Assembly: GCA_046259385.1 (NCBI GenBank)
Contig: JBJYWI010000291.1
Coordinates: 44,337 to 108,336 of the forward strand
Direction of reading: 5' to 3'
Source: CAVWDI01 sp046259385
GTDB lineage: Bacteria > Chloroflexota > Anaerolineae > Anaerolineales > UBA4823
Length of the DNA: 64,000 nt
This document shows, piece by piece, positions 8,925 to 17,400 of this stretch. Made by a program: the position numbers and the translations under genes. Numbering within the stretch: position 1 is the first letter of the stretch; each line of letters starts with the position of its first letter. Below the pieces are notes generated by a model. It saw only the letters and a program-made list of their open reading frames with translations, searched no databases and had not been told where the DNA came from.

Positions 8925-9277
8925 CCGATCTTTGACTGGCGGACGACTGTTTCTTCCAGGTTTTCTTTTACAATGTCAAACGGCAGGTCATCAATTTTCT
9001 TAAACCGGATGCAGCTCTTTCCGACATCCAGGTGCTTCAGTTTCTCCCGGTGTCCCTCAACCAGGTCCACGTCCATATACAGGCTGATGTAATGTTTCTG
9101 GGAAGCCAGCGCGCATGCCACCTCGTCCTTCTCGTAGGTCGGCATATTATAGCGCATGGTCTCCTCTATATCAGGGATCGTATCGAGAATGAACCCGCGG
9201 ATGGTTTCAAGCGCCTCTTTCCGGTCAAGCGGCAGAGCCCTGATAACTCCATCAACCGCATTATTTGTACTCATCAT
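8921..9277 (-). CDS. DUF1801 (YdhG-like) protein
   Basis: A 118-aa protein of the DUF1801 fold. Typical features are IPDIEETMRYNMPTY near residues 34-48, KHYISLYM in the middle, and GKSCIRFKKIDDLP toward the end. Function is not established for most members. AGGAAG precedes the ATG pair. It overlaps the methyltransferase relic by 4 nt, so the two were once translationally coupled. Confidence 0.85.
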   Translation of the reverse strand: MMSTNNAVDGVIRALPLDRKEALETIRGFILDTIPDIEETMRYNMPTYEKDEVACALASQKHYISLYMDVDLVEGHREKLKHLDVGKSCIRFKKIDDLPFDIVKENLEETVVRQSKIG

Positions 9278-9304
9278 TTAGTTTCTTCCTGCCTATTATT
9301 TCGT

Positions 9305-10111
9305 TTACAAATACCTGTCGGTATAAGAATCACAAATGCTGTACAGCCGTTCAATATCTTCATGGTTCTCCATGAACCGGTCTGCTCTTTCGCGCCGGTT
9401 CACAAAATATTTTCCGGTTCTTCCAGAGACCTCTGGGCTGGTTGCCAACCAGACCGGCGTATCCGCGCCCTGGTCAGGACTATCCGGTCCGCGTGTGCCC
9501 ATATCGATCGTCAATTGAGAGTTTACTACCCCCGGATGGCAGGCATTTACGGTGATTCCATCTGCATCATATAGGGATGCAAAAGCGGCTGTCAGCATAC
9601 GGTTCGCCTGCTTTGACTGGCGGTAAGCAGTGTGGTTTTCATACTTGCGGCGGCGGAACTCAAGGTCATCAAGGTCAAGCCCGCCAGCATAATTGCTCGC
9701 CACGTTCACTACCCTCGATGGCGAGCCAGCCATCAGGTGGCGTTTAAATAAGGAAGTCATCCAGAAATATCCGAGTACATTAGTTGCAAACTGCAGTTCT
9801 AACCCTTCCGGAGTTTCCATGCGTTGGCGAGGTGCAGTAACCGCGTTATTGACCAGCGCATAAAGCGGTTTGTCCCAGCGCGCCGCAAAGGCGCGTACTG
9901 AACCCGGGCGGGACAGGTCCACCAGCTCGTAGGTCATATCGATGCAGCCTGCCGCCTCATGAATTCTCTGGACAGCGAGTTCAGCTTTCAATGCGTCCCT
10001 GGCTGCCAATACAACATGAAAACCATCCAGCCCAACAATCTGCCGGGCAACAGCCCAGCCAATCGCGCCGGTAGCGCCGGTGACAATCACGTTTCTGGCA
10101 TCATATTTCAT
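9305..10111 (-). CDS. Short-chain dehydrogenase/reductase
   Basis: The start is taken at ATG 10111 (MKYDARNVIV), which has GAGGG in front, giving 268 aa. Motifs are the N-terminal TGATGAIG nucleotide-binding site, NNAV, and the catalytic YRQSK (Tyr-x-x-x-Lys). The C-terminal half resembles retinol-dehydrogenase-like members. The substrate cannot be told. It is the first gene of the minus-strand group and diverges from the HdrA locus. Confidence 0.88.
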   Translation of the reverse strand: MKYDARNVIVTGATGAIGWAVARQIVGLDGFHVVLAARDALKAELAVQRIHEAAGCIDMTYELVDLSRPGSVRAFAARWDKPLYALVNNAVTAPRQRMETPEGLELQFATNVLGYFWMTSLFKRHLMAGSPSRVVNVASNYAGGLDLDDLEFRRRKYENHTAYRQSKQANRMLTAAFASLYDADGITVNACHPGVVNSQLTIDMGTRGPDSPDQGADTPVWLATSPEVSGRTGKYFVNRRERADRFMENHEDIERLYSICDSYTDRYL

Positions 10112-10320
10112 ATAATCCCTCATCCGCATTTTTCAAAGAACGCATTTCCCCACAAAACTTGCTGGAAAAAAGGTTGTTCTATAAACAAAAACAGGTTCCG
10201 ATTCTACCCATTAAAATTCAATTCTGCAATCTCCGCATTGTTTTTTTTGTTATGCCGCTTATTAAGATAAAACCACGGTAAATCCGATTACCCCTAAAGA
10301 AACACCTGTCTACCTCGATA

Positions 10321-10365
10321 CATGACATATATCACGTTGACATCACCTTTTCATTCAGCTAAAAT
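10321..10365 (+). promoter_or_regulatory. Sigma70 promoter with a CRP/FNR-like site
   Basis: TTGACA (10337-10342), a 17-bp spacer and TAAAAT (10360-10365) make a near-consensus promoter facing the HdrA locus. Directly upstream, CATGA-N6-TCACG (10321-10336) matches the TGA-N6-TCA core of CRP/FNR-family sites and would be centred near -43, the class II activator position. The leader before the first gene is about 280 nt. Confidence 0.65.
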
Positions 10366-10505
10366 ATGACAAACATTAGTATATTTATATTATTACTGGT
10401 AGCCAATTTATAAAACATACCGATAGAACCGGTATAAATACGAAATTGAGGGCCAACCAGTAGTTCAAATAGCCGCAGGGTGAATATATTTTTTTGCCCG
10501 TGGCT

Positions 10506-10521
10506 TGTGATTTACTTCACA
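10506..10521 (+). promoter_or_regulatory. Perfect CRP-type palindrome
   Basis: TGTGA-N6-TCACA (10506-10521) is an exact consensus half-site pair for CRP/FNR-family regulators. It lies about 130 bp before the first hdrA gene and downstream of the first promoter. It could serve a second weaker promoter (AATATT near 10569) or modulate the first. No CRP-family regulator with a DNA-binding domain is encoded in the window. Confidence 0.5.
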
Positions 10522-10582
10522 GCTAAACCTGCCAACTTCCTGCCGGTTCAGAAGGCCCGATCCTCACCAATATTGATGCTGA

Positions 10583-10611
10583 CCGCCCTTCCTGTTCTGC
10601 AAGGAGGGCGG
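10583..10611 (+). promoter_or_regulatory. Leader hairpin before hdrA
   Basis: CCGCCC (10583-10588) pairs with GGGCGG (10606-10611), extended inside by TCC/GGA. No direct T-run follows, so it is not a clean terminator. It could control leader folding or ribosome access. A further nested pairing in the leader (ACTGGT near 10397 with ACCAGT near 10458) encloses a small TACCG/CGGTA hairpin. I recognise no known riboswitch. Confidence 0.4.
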
Positions 10612-10650
10612 CTTGGTTTATAAAATCTTTTTGACACTGGAGCGATATTA

Positions 10651-13600
10651 ATGCAGGTTGTGTCTATGGTAAACAGCAGCAATGGTGGTTCCAGCCATAC
10701 CGAACCGGCTGCTGCAATGGTTATTGGCGGCGGCATCGCCGGTATGCGGGCCGCGCTCGACATGGCTGATGCGGGTTTGAAGGTTTTCCTTGTTGAACTA
10801 ACCCCCTGTCTTGGGGGACGGGTCGCCCAGCTCGGTTATATGTTTCCCCAGCATGATTGTGTACTATGCAGGGGGACACCGGATCACGGTTACGGCTGCA
10901 CCCGGCCATCCATCTCCCCGGCTTATATCCACCACAATAAGCACCCCAATATTGAGATTCTAACCAACACACGCGTGATGGATGTCGTTGGGCAGGCTGG
11001 CGAATTTAGCGTTTCCCTGCGCCAGGAACCGCGCTACATTAACCCACGCCTCTGCATCAACTGCGGTTACTGCGCTGAAGTTTGCCCGGTCGAACTACCC
11101 AACAGTTACCAGCAAGGAATCACCACCCGTAAAGCAGCCTACAAGTTGGCAGCTCGGGCTGAACCGGATGCGTATGTGATCGACCGAGGCCCATACTGCG
11201 ACGACTGTCGCAGATGCCTTGAGGTGTGCCCAACGAATGCAATCGATCTCGACGACCAGCCAAAACTGCTGACTGTCGAAGTCGGCGCGATCATTCTAGC
11301 GCTCGGATTCAAGGTTTTTGACCCGGGCAGTATAGGCGAGCTCGGACACGGACGCTATCCAAACGTGCTGAGCGCAATGCAGTACGAACGCTATGCAAGC
11401 CGGTCGGGCCCAACCGAAGGTATTGTACAGCGCCCTTCGGACGGCAGGCAGCCAAAGTCGATTGCGTGGTTGCAGTGCATAGGATCGCGTGACCAAAATA
11501 ATGATTACTGCTCTTCGATCTGCTGCATGTACGCCACCAAAGAGGCTATCCTCGCCAAACAGCGCCTGGGAGAAGACATCGCCTGCCGGGTTTTCATCAT
11601 GGATGAGCGGGCCTTCAACAAAGAATACAGCACCTATTTTGACAGCGCGCGCGAGAAACACCACATTGAATACACCCGCTGCCGCGTCTCCGGCATCCAG
11701 GAAGACCCGCAGACAAAAGACCTCATCCTGCATTACGCTGACCCCAATGGCAGGACTCAGACAGAGCGTTTTGAAATGGTTGTGCTCGCTACCGGATTGC
11801 AGCCACCGGATAACGCAGCCGAGATCGCAAAGATGTTGAAGATTGAGCTGAATTCGTACGGTTTCTGCGAGACAGACAAATTTCACCCACTGCAAACCAC
11901 CCGGCCGGGGGTGTTCGTCTGTGGCGCTTTCTCCTCCCCAAAAGAAATTGTGGAAACAATCATCGACGCCAGCGGAGCGGCGGCTGAAGTGATGAGGCTT
12001 TTAAACGACCGCCTGCACACTTACCCGATCACCCACGAATTACCCTTCCTGTCGAGCAACAACCTGCCGCCAGAGCGCGACATCAGCGCTGAGGAACCCC
12101 GGGTGGGGGTGTTTGTATGCACATGCAGCGGAACACTTGAGGGTAAATTCGAAGGCAACCCGATGCTCGATCTGAAAGGATTGGCAAGCCAGGCCAAAGA
12201 ATGGCCCGGTGTGGTGACGAGTTCAGTCCTCGAAACAGCCTGTTTTCCGGAGGGATTGGGGTCGATTAAAGACCAAATTCTGGAGAACAACTTAAACAGG
12301 GTCGTAATCGCGGCCTGCAGCAACCGTACCCACGATTCTCTTTTCCAGCGAACGGCGCGGCAGGCAGGATTGAATCCTTACCTGGTTGAACTGGTGAACC
12401 TGCGCGAACAATGCAGCGTGGTGCACAATTTCCAACCCGAGCTGGCAAACCGCAAAGCTCAGGAACTGGTGCGGATTGCGGTAGGTAGGGTGTCCAAGGC
12501 AAGACCGGTATATAAAGATAAACACCGCTGCCGCCCAAGCGCGCTGGTTATCGGAGGTGGGGTAGCCGGGTTGACAGCCGCTCTGGCGATCGGAGACAGC
12601 GGATATGATGTGCATCTTGTCGAACGTGCCGAGATGTTGGGCGGTAACCTCCTGACCCTGCACTATGTCGCAGAGGGATACAACCCCCAACTTCTACTGC
12701 GCGACCTGGTGAACCGCGTCCGGGCTCACAAACGCGTTGCCACATATACCCGCACGGAAGTGGTAAACCACGATGGGCATATCGGATTTTTCCAGACCGA
12801 TCTGGAAACTTCACGCCCGGACGGAACAAAAGAACGAATCCACCTCGAACACGGCGTGACAATCGTAGCCACCGGCGCTTTGGAAGCAAAATCCCACCCG
12901 CTGCTGGATTACCCACAGGTCGTTACCCAGCGCGAGCTTGAGGAAAAAATCATCCACCAGCCCGAAGAAATCGCGGCCTTAAAAAACGTCGTCATGATCC
13001 AGTGCGTCCAGCCTGAGGGATCCGCTTTCTATTGCTCGCGGGTGTGCTGCACCAACACCATGAAAAACGCCATCCGGATCAAGTTGTTCAATCCAAGCTG
13101 CAATGTAACGGTTCTATACCGCAACATCGTCACGTATGGTTTCCGGGAGGAATATTACACTGAAGCCCGCAGGCTTGGGGTGATATTTGTGCGCTACTCT
13201 GACGAAGAGATTCCTCAGGTAAGCTACAATGAACACAGCCGGCGCATGCGTGTGCGTGCCTACGAGCCGAACCTTGACCGCTGGCTGGAACTGGAAGCCG
13301 ACCTGATTCCATTGAGCATGTCGATCGTTCCATCACCCGGAACTAAAAAACTTTCCGAGATGCTGCGGGTTCCCCTTTCAAGTGAAGGTTTCTTTAAAGA
13401 GGCTCAATTGAAGCTCCGCCCGATGGATTTTATGCGCGAGGGTATTTTCCTTGCCGGGATGGCCCACTATCCAAAATTCCTGGAAGAGAGTATCAGTCAT
13501 GCACTGGCTGCCGCCTCAAGGGCGATTTCACTTATGTCAGCTCAGGAATCGCTATACCTGGGAGGGATCGTCGCAGTAGTAGACCCGCAGAAATGCGTGG

Positions 13601-13878
13601 GCTGTCTTACCTGTACCCGAACCTGCCCGTTCGAAATTCCTCAGGTTGTGGAATACGAAGGTCGCTCCGGAATTGGCGGTCTGGGAGGAGCGGCTTTCAT
13701 CGACCCAGCTCAATGCCAGGGATGCGGAACCTGCACTGGTGAGTGCCCAGCTAACGCCATCCAGCTTATCAATTACACTGATGAACAGATTATGTTAACT
13801 GACATCGGAGGGCTTGGGCAATGGCTTCCGGAACCGGTTGAATCCTTAATCCCGGTAGATTTTCAGGAAGGCGGTTAA
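10651..13878 (+). CDS. hdrA: HdrA-like FAD/iron-sulfur protein, duplicated-core form
   Basis: A 1075-aa soluble flavoprotein of the heterodisulfide reductase A family, which holds the FAD that bifurcates or relays electrons. Order: Rossmann FAD site (VIGGGIAGMRA, residue ~23); a Cys-rich segment where HDCVLC is followed by DHGYGC; two [4Fe-4S] motifs (CINCGYCAEVCP ~135 and CDDCRRCLEVCP ~183); SRDQNNDYCSSICCMY; a second HdrA-like unit from ~485 (VFVCTCSG) with another Rossmann site (VIGGGVAGLTA, ~632); and a C-terminal 2x[4Fe-4S] ferredoxin (~983 and ~1021). It lacks the NfnB-type insertion of its two downstream paralogues. An mvhD gene follows after 4 nt. Confidence 0.92.
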   Translation: MQVVSMVNSSNGGSSHTEPAAAMVIGGGIAGMRAALDMADAGLKVFLVELTPCLGGRVAQLGYMFPQHDCVLCRGTPDHGYGCTRPSISPAYIHHNKHPNIEILTNTRVMDVVGQAGEFSVSLRQEPRYINPRLCINCGYCAEVCPVELPNSYQQGITTRKAAYKLAARAEPDAYVIDRGPYCDDCRRCLEVCPTNAIDLDDQPKLLTVEVGAIILALGFKVFDPGSIGELGHGRYPNVLSAMQYERYASRSGPTEGIVQRPSDGRQPKSIAWLQCIGSRDQNNDYCSSICCMYATKEAILAKQRLGEDIACRVFIMDERAFNKEYSTYFDSAREKHHIEYTRCRVSGIQEDPQTKDLILHYADPNGRTQTERFEMVVLATGLQPPDNAAEIAKMLKIELNSYGFCETDKFHPLQTTRPGVFVCGAFSSPKEIVETIIDASGAAAEVMRLLNDRLHTYPITHELPFLSSNNLPPERDISAEEPRVGVFVCTCSGTLEGKFEGNPMLDLKGLASQAKEWPGVVTSSVLETACFPEGLGSIKDQILENNLNRVVIAACSNRTHDSLFQRTARQAGLNPYLVELVNLREQCSVVHNFQPELANRKAQELVRIAVGRVSKARPVYKDKHRCRPSALVIGGGVAGLTAALAIGDSGYDVHLVERAEMLGGNLLTLHYVAEGYNPQLLLRDLVNRVRAHKRVATYTRTEVVNHDGHIGFFQTDLETSRPDGTKERIHLEHGVTIVATGALEAKSHPLLDYPQVVTQRELEEKIIHQPEEIAALKNVVMIQCVQPEGSAFYCSRVCCTNTMKNAIRIKLFNPSCNVTVLYRNIVTYGFREEYYTEARRLGVIFVRYSDEEIPQVSYNEHSRRMRVRAYEPNLDRWLELEADLIPLSMSIVPSPGTKKLSEMLRVPLSSEGFFKEAQLKLRPMDFMREGIFLAGMAHYPKFLEESISHALAAASRAISLMSAQESLYLGGIVAVVDPQKCVGCLTCTRTCPFEIPQVVEYEGRSGIGGLGGAAFIDPAQCQGCGTCTGECPANAIQLINYTDEQIMLTDIGGLGQWLPEPVESLIPVDFQEGG

Positions 13879-13882
13879 TTTC

Positions 13883-14410
13883 ATGGATTCTAGAGATAAC
13901 CACAACGGTTTTGAACCTGAAATCACCGCATTTTACTGCATATACTGCGGGTATATGGCTGCGGATACAGCTGGGGCGCTGAATATGCAATACCCGGCAA
14001 ATGTTAAATTCGTGCGCCTGCCGTGTACCGGAAAAACCGATATCCGCTATATACTGGATGCTTTTGAACAGGGCGCTGACGGTGTCTACCAAGTCGCCTG
14101 CCCCATAGGAAACTGTCACCATGTGCGCGGCAATGAACGCGGGCTTGCCAGAGTTAAAAAGGCAAAAGAAATCCTTGATGAGATCGGGATCGGAGGCGAA
14201 AGGCTGGACATGTTCTTTATGTCCGGCAGCCAGGGCGGCACTTTCGCGATTGCAGCCCATACAATGACCGAGCGAATCCGTAAACTGGGCCCGAATCCAA
14301 TTAAACCAATTCAAGATAAAATACCAGAAGATCATTTAAATAAATTAAGCGCTGGCGACCCGGGCAGCCCAGATCCCGAAGAGGACCCCGGATATCGGGG
14401 TAGAAAATAG
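13883..14410 (+). CDS. mvhD: MvhD-like [2Fe-2S] electron-transfer subunit (cysteine form)
   Basis: A 175-aa member of the MvhD/FrhD family, the small subunit that passes electrons to HdrA from a hydrogenase or other donor. Cluster cysteines are visible in CIYCGYMAADTAG, LPCTGK and ACPIGNCHH. The cysteine in VACPIGNC is the position replaced by UGA-encoded selenocysteine in the two other copies of the window. It is paired with the 1075-aa HdrA. The C-terminal tail after about residue 140 is longer than in the other copies and rich in Pro and acidic residues. Confidence 0.9.
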   Translation: MDSRDNHNGFEPEITAFYCIYCGYMAADTAGALNMQYPANVKFVRLPCTGKTDIRYILDAFEQGADGVYQVACPIGNCHHVRGNERGLARVKKAKEILDEIGIGGERLDMFFMSGSQGGTFAIAAHTMTERIRKLGPNPIKPIQDKIPEDHLNKLSAGDPGSPDPEEDPGYRGRK

Positions 14411-14470
14411 AGAGGAAAGGCACCACAAAGGATTTATCAACGAATAAATGTATGGAAATGAGATTGCGCA

Positions 14471-17400
14471 ATGACCGATAAAACAACTATCCATGTGGCA
14501 GAACAGCCTACTGGCGCGGTCATGGTAGTTGGGGGAGGAATTGCCGGCATGCAAGCCTCTCTCGATCTTGCCGACCAGGGTTTTAAGGTCTACCTGGTTG
14601 AGAAAGCCTCCGCGATCGGCGGAAAAATGGCCCAGCTTGACAAAACCTTTCCGACCAACGACTGCGCTATGTGCACCATTTCCCCCAAGTTGGTCGAAAC
14701 TGGTTTGCACCCCAATATTGAACTACTAACTAACAGCGAGGTTCTGGAAGTAAACGGGGCAGCGGGTAATTTTAAAGTCCAGGTCCGTCACAAACCACGC
14801 TACATCGATCTGGATAAATGTGTGGGTTGCGGCGACTGCGCAGAAGTGTGCCCGATTGTTATTCCCGATAAATTCAATGAAGGTCTTTCAACCCGCAAAG
14901 CAATTTACAAACTCTATCCCCAGGCGGTGCCAAACGCATATGCAATTGAGAAACGCGGTATCGCCCCCTGCCGGGATGCCTGCCCAGCTGGACAGCGCGC
15001 CCAGGGCTATATCGCTTTGATTCGTGAAGGGCGCTGGGAAGATGCCCTGCGGGTAATCAAGATGGATAACCCTTTCCCAGGTATCTGCGGAAGGATCTGC
15101 AACCATCGCTGTGAGGACGCTTGCAACCGAGGCATGGTGGATGAACCGATTAACATCCGTGCTCTAAAACGGTTTGTCACCGACAAAGTTTACGAAACCG
15201 AGCGCCAGCCGCTTGAAGCCCTGCCCATCAGCCAAAACGAGCGGGTAGCAATAATAGGTGCAGGTCCGTGCGGGTTGACTGCTGCCCAGGACCTTATCCA
15301 TGCCGGTTACGGTGTGACCGTATTTGAAGCCATGCCTGTCCCAGGCGGGATGCTCCGCCTGGGGGTTCCCGAATACCGGCTGCCGACCGAAATTATAGAA
15401 AGGGAAGTGCAGGATATTATTGACCTGGGTGTTGATCTGAGGCTTAACCACCGGATCGATGATCTTGATGCGCTCTATGATGAAGGCTTCCAGGCGGTGC
15501 TGATCGCGGTAGGCGCCCACGAAGGCATCCGCCTGCCCATCCCAGGATCGAATTTAGACGGTGTTCTCGTCAACACCCACTTTCTGCGCGATGTCCGCCT
15601 TGGCAAGTATGCCGGCGAGAGCGAAGGGGAAAAAGGCGAGAATAGAAAAGGACAGCTTGGGAAGAACGTGCTTGTCCTGGGTGGCGGCAATGTTGCAATC
15701 GACTGCGCCCGCAGCGCGGTGAGGTTGGGCTGCCATGTCGAGATGGCCTGCCTTGAAAGCCGGGTCGAGATGCCATCCCACGAGTGGGAGATAAACGATA
15801 CACTGGCAGAGGGGATTGCCATCCATAATAGCCGCACTTTCGAACAGATCCTCTCGGATGAAAATGGGCGTGTAAAAGGCGTAGAATGCAGCCTGGTTGA
15901 ATCATTCCATTTTGACGAGGGCGGCCGCCTGCAGCTGGATAAAGTTCCAGACTCCCGGCATGTTATCCCCTGTGATACAGTAATATTTTCTGTCGGTCAG
16001 CGAGCCGGCCTTGCGTTTATCCCGGATGACGCCGGGGTGGGTATCACCAACCAGCAGACCATTGCCATCAATCCAAACACCCTGGCGGCAACCCGCCCGG
16101 GCGTATTTGCAGCCGGTGACAGCGTATCCGGAACCGCATTCGTCATCGAGGCAGTCGACAGCGGGCATAAAGCGGCAGAATCCATCATCCGTTACCTGCA
16201 AGAGGAACCGATGGAACCGCCGCCCAGGCCTGATCTGCCGGTCGTAAAATTCTCCAGGCACGAAATTGATCAGGCTATTATCGAGGGCGAGATCATACCC
16301 CACCCCAGAATCCCCCTGCCAGAACTCCCGGTGGATAAAAGAATTAACAACTTCCTGGAAATTGAAGGTGGTTATGATGAGGAGAGCGCCAAGGCGGAAG
16401 CCGCCCGCTGCCTTGCCTGCGGGGTATGCTCCGAGTGTATGAGCTGCATGTTCGCCTGCGGGCGTGATGCGATCAACCATAACGACGTGGAATCCACCAG
16501 CACGATTGAGGTTGGCGCGCTGATCCTGGCACCTGGATACCAGGTATACAACGCTAATCTCTCCCAGGAGTATGGGTTGGGACGCTATCCCAATGTGGTC
16601 ACCTCCCTGCAATACGAACGAATGCTCTCTGCAAGCGGTCCCACAAGCGGACACGTTAAACGTCCTTCGGACGATAAAATCCCCAGACGGATCGCTTTCC
16701 TGCAGTGCGTCGGCAGCCGTGATCAGACCCACGATTACTGCTCCTCAGTTTGTTGCATGTATGCCGCTAAAGAAGCTGTTATGACGATTGAACATGCCCG
16801 CACAGAATCCCGGGATGGTTCAGAAAACGGAGGGGTTTCATGCGAAGTGTTTTTCATGGACACCCGCTCCTACAGTAAGGGATACGAGGAATATTACCGC
16901 CGGGCGGAGAAAAAATACGGGGTTAAATACACTCGCTGCCGCTTGAGCGATATCAAGGAAGACCCACAGACAAACAACCTGTACGTGCGCTATAATGCCC
17001 CTTATGAAGATTCCGGACAAGTCCGAAACGCTGAATTCGACCTGGTTGTGCTTTCGGTCGGGATGGAGATCGCTGAATCCGTCCAGGACCTCGGCCGCCG
17101 GCTCGGAATTGAGCTCGACTCGTACGGTTTCTGCCACACAACACTCTTCCATCCGCTGCAATCGAGCCGCCGCGGCATCTACGTCGCAGGACCGTTCCGC
17201 GAACCAAAAGATATCCCAGAGACTGTAGTAGAAGCGAGTGGAGCCGCAGCCAGCGCAGCCGAACTGCTCGCCTCTGCCCGCTTCAGCCTTACCAAACCGG
17301 AGGAATATCCCCCTGAGCGGGATGTCAGCCACGAAAGAGCTCGCATCGGGGTATTTGTCTGCCACTGCGGCACCAATATTGGCGGGTATGTTGATGTGCC

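Noticed and set aside
15902..16732. A 276-aa open frame on the minus strand inside the 1535-aa HdrA gene
   Set aside because: It is antisense to clearly conserved HdrA/NfnB sequence, has no recognisable domain, and long antisense frames are common opposite codon-biased genes.
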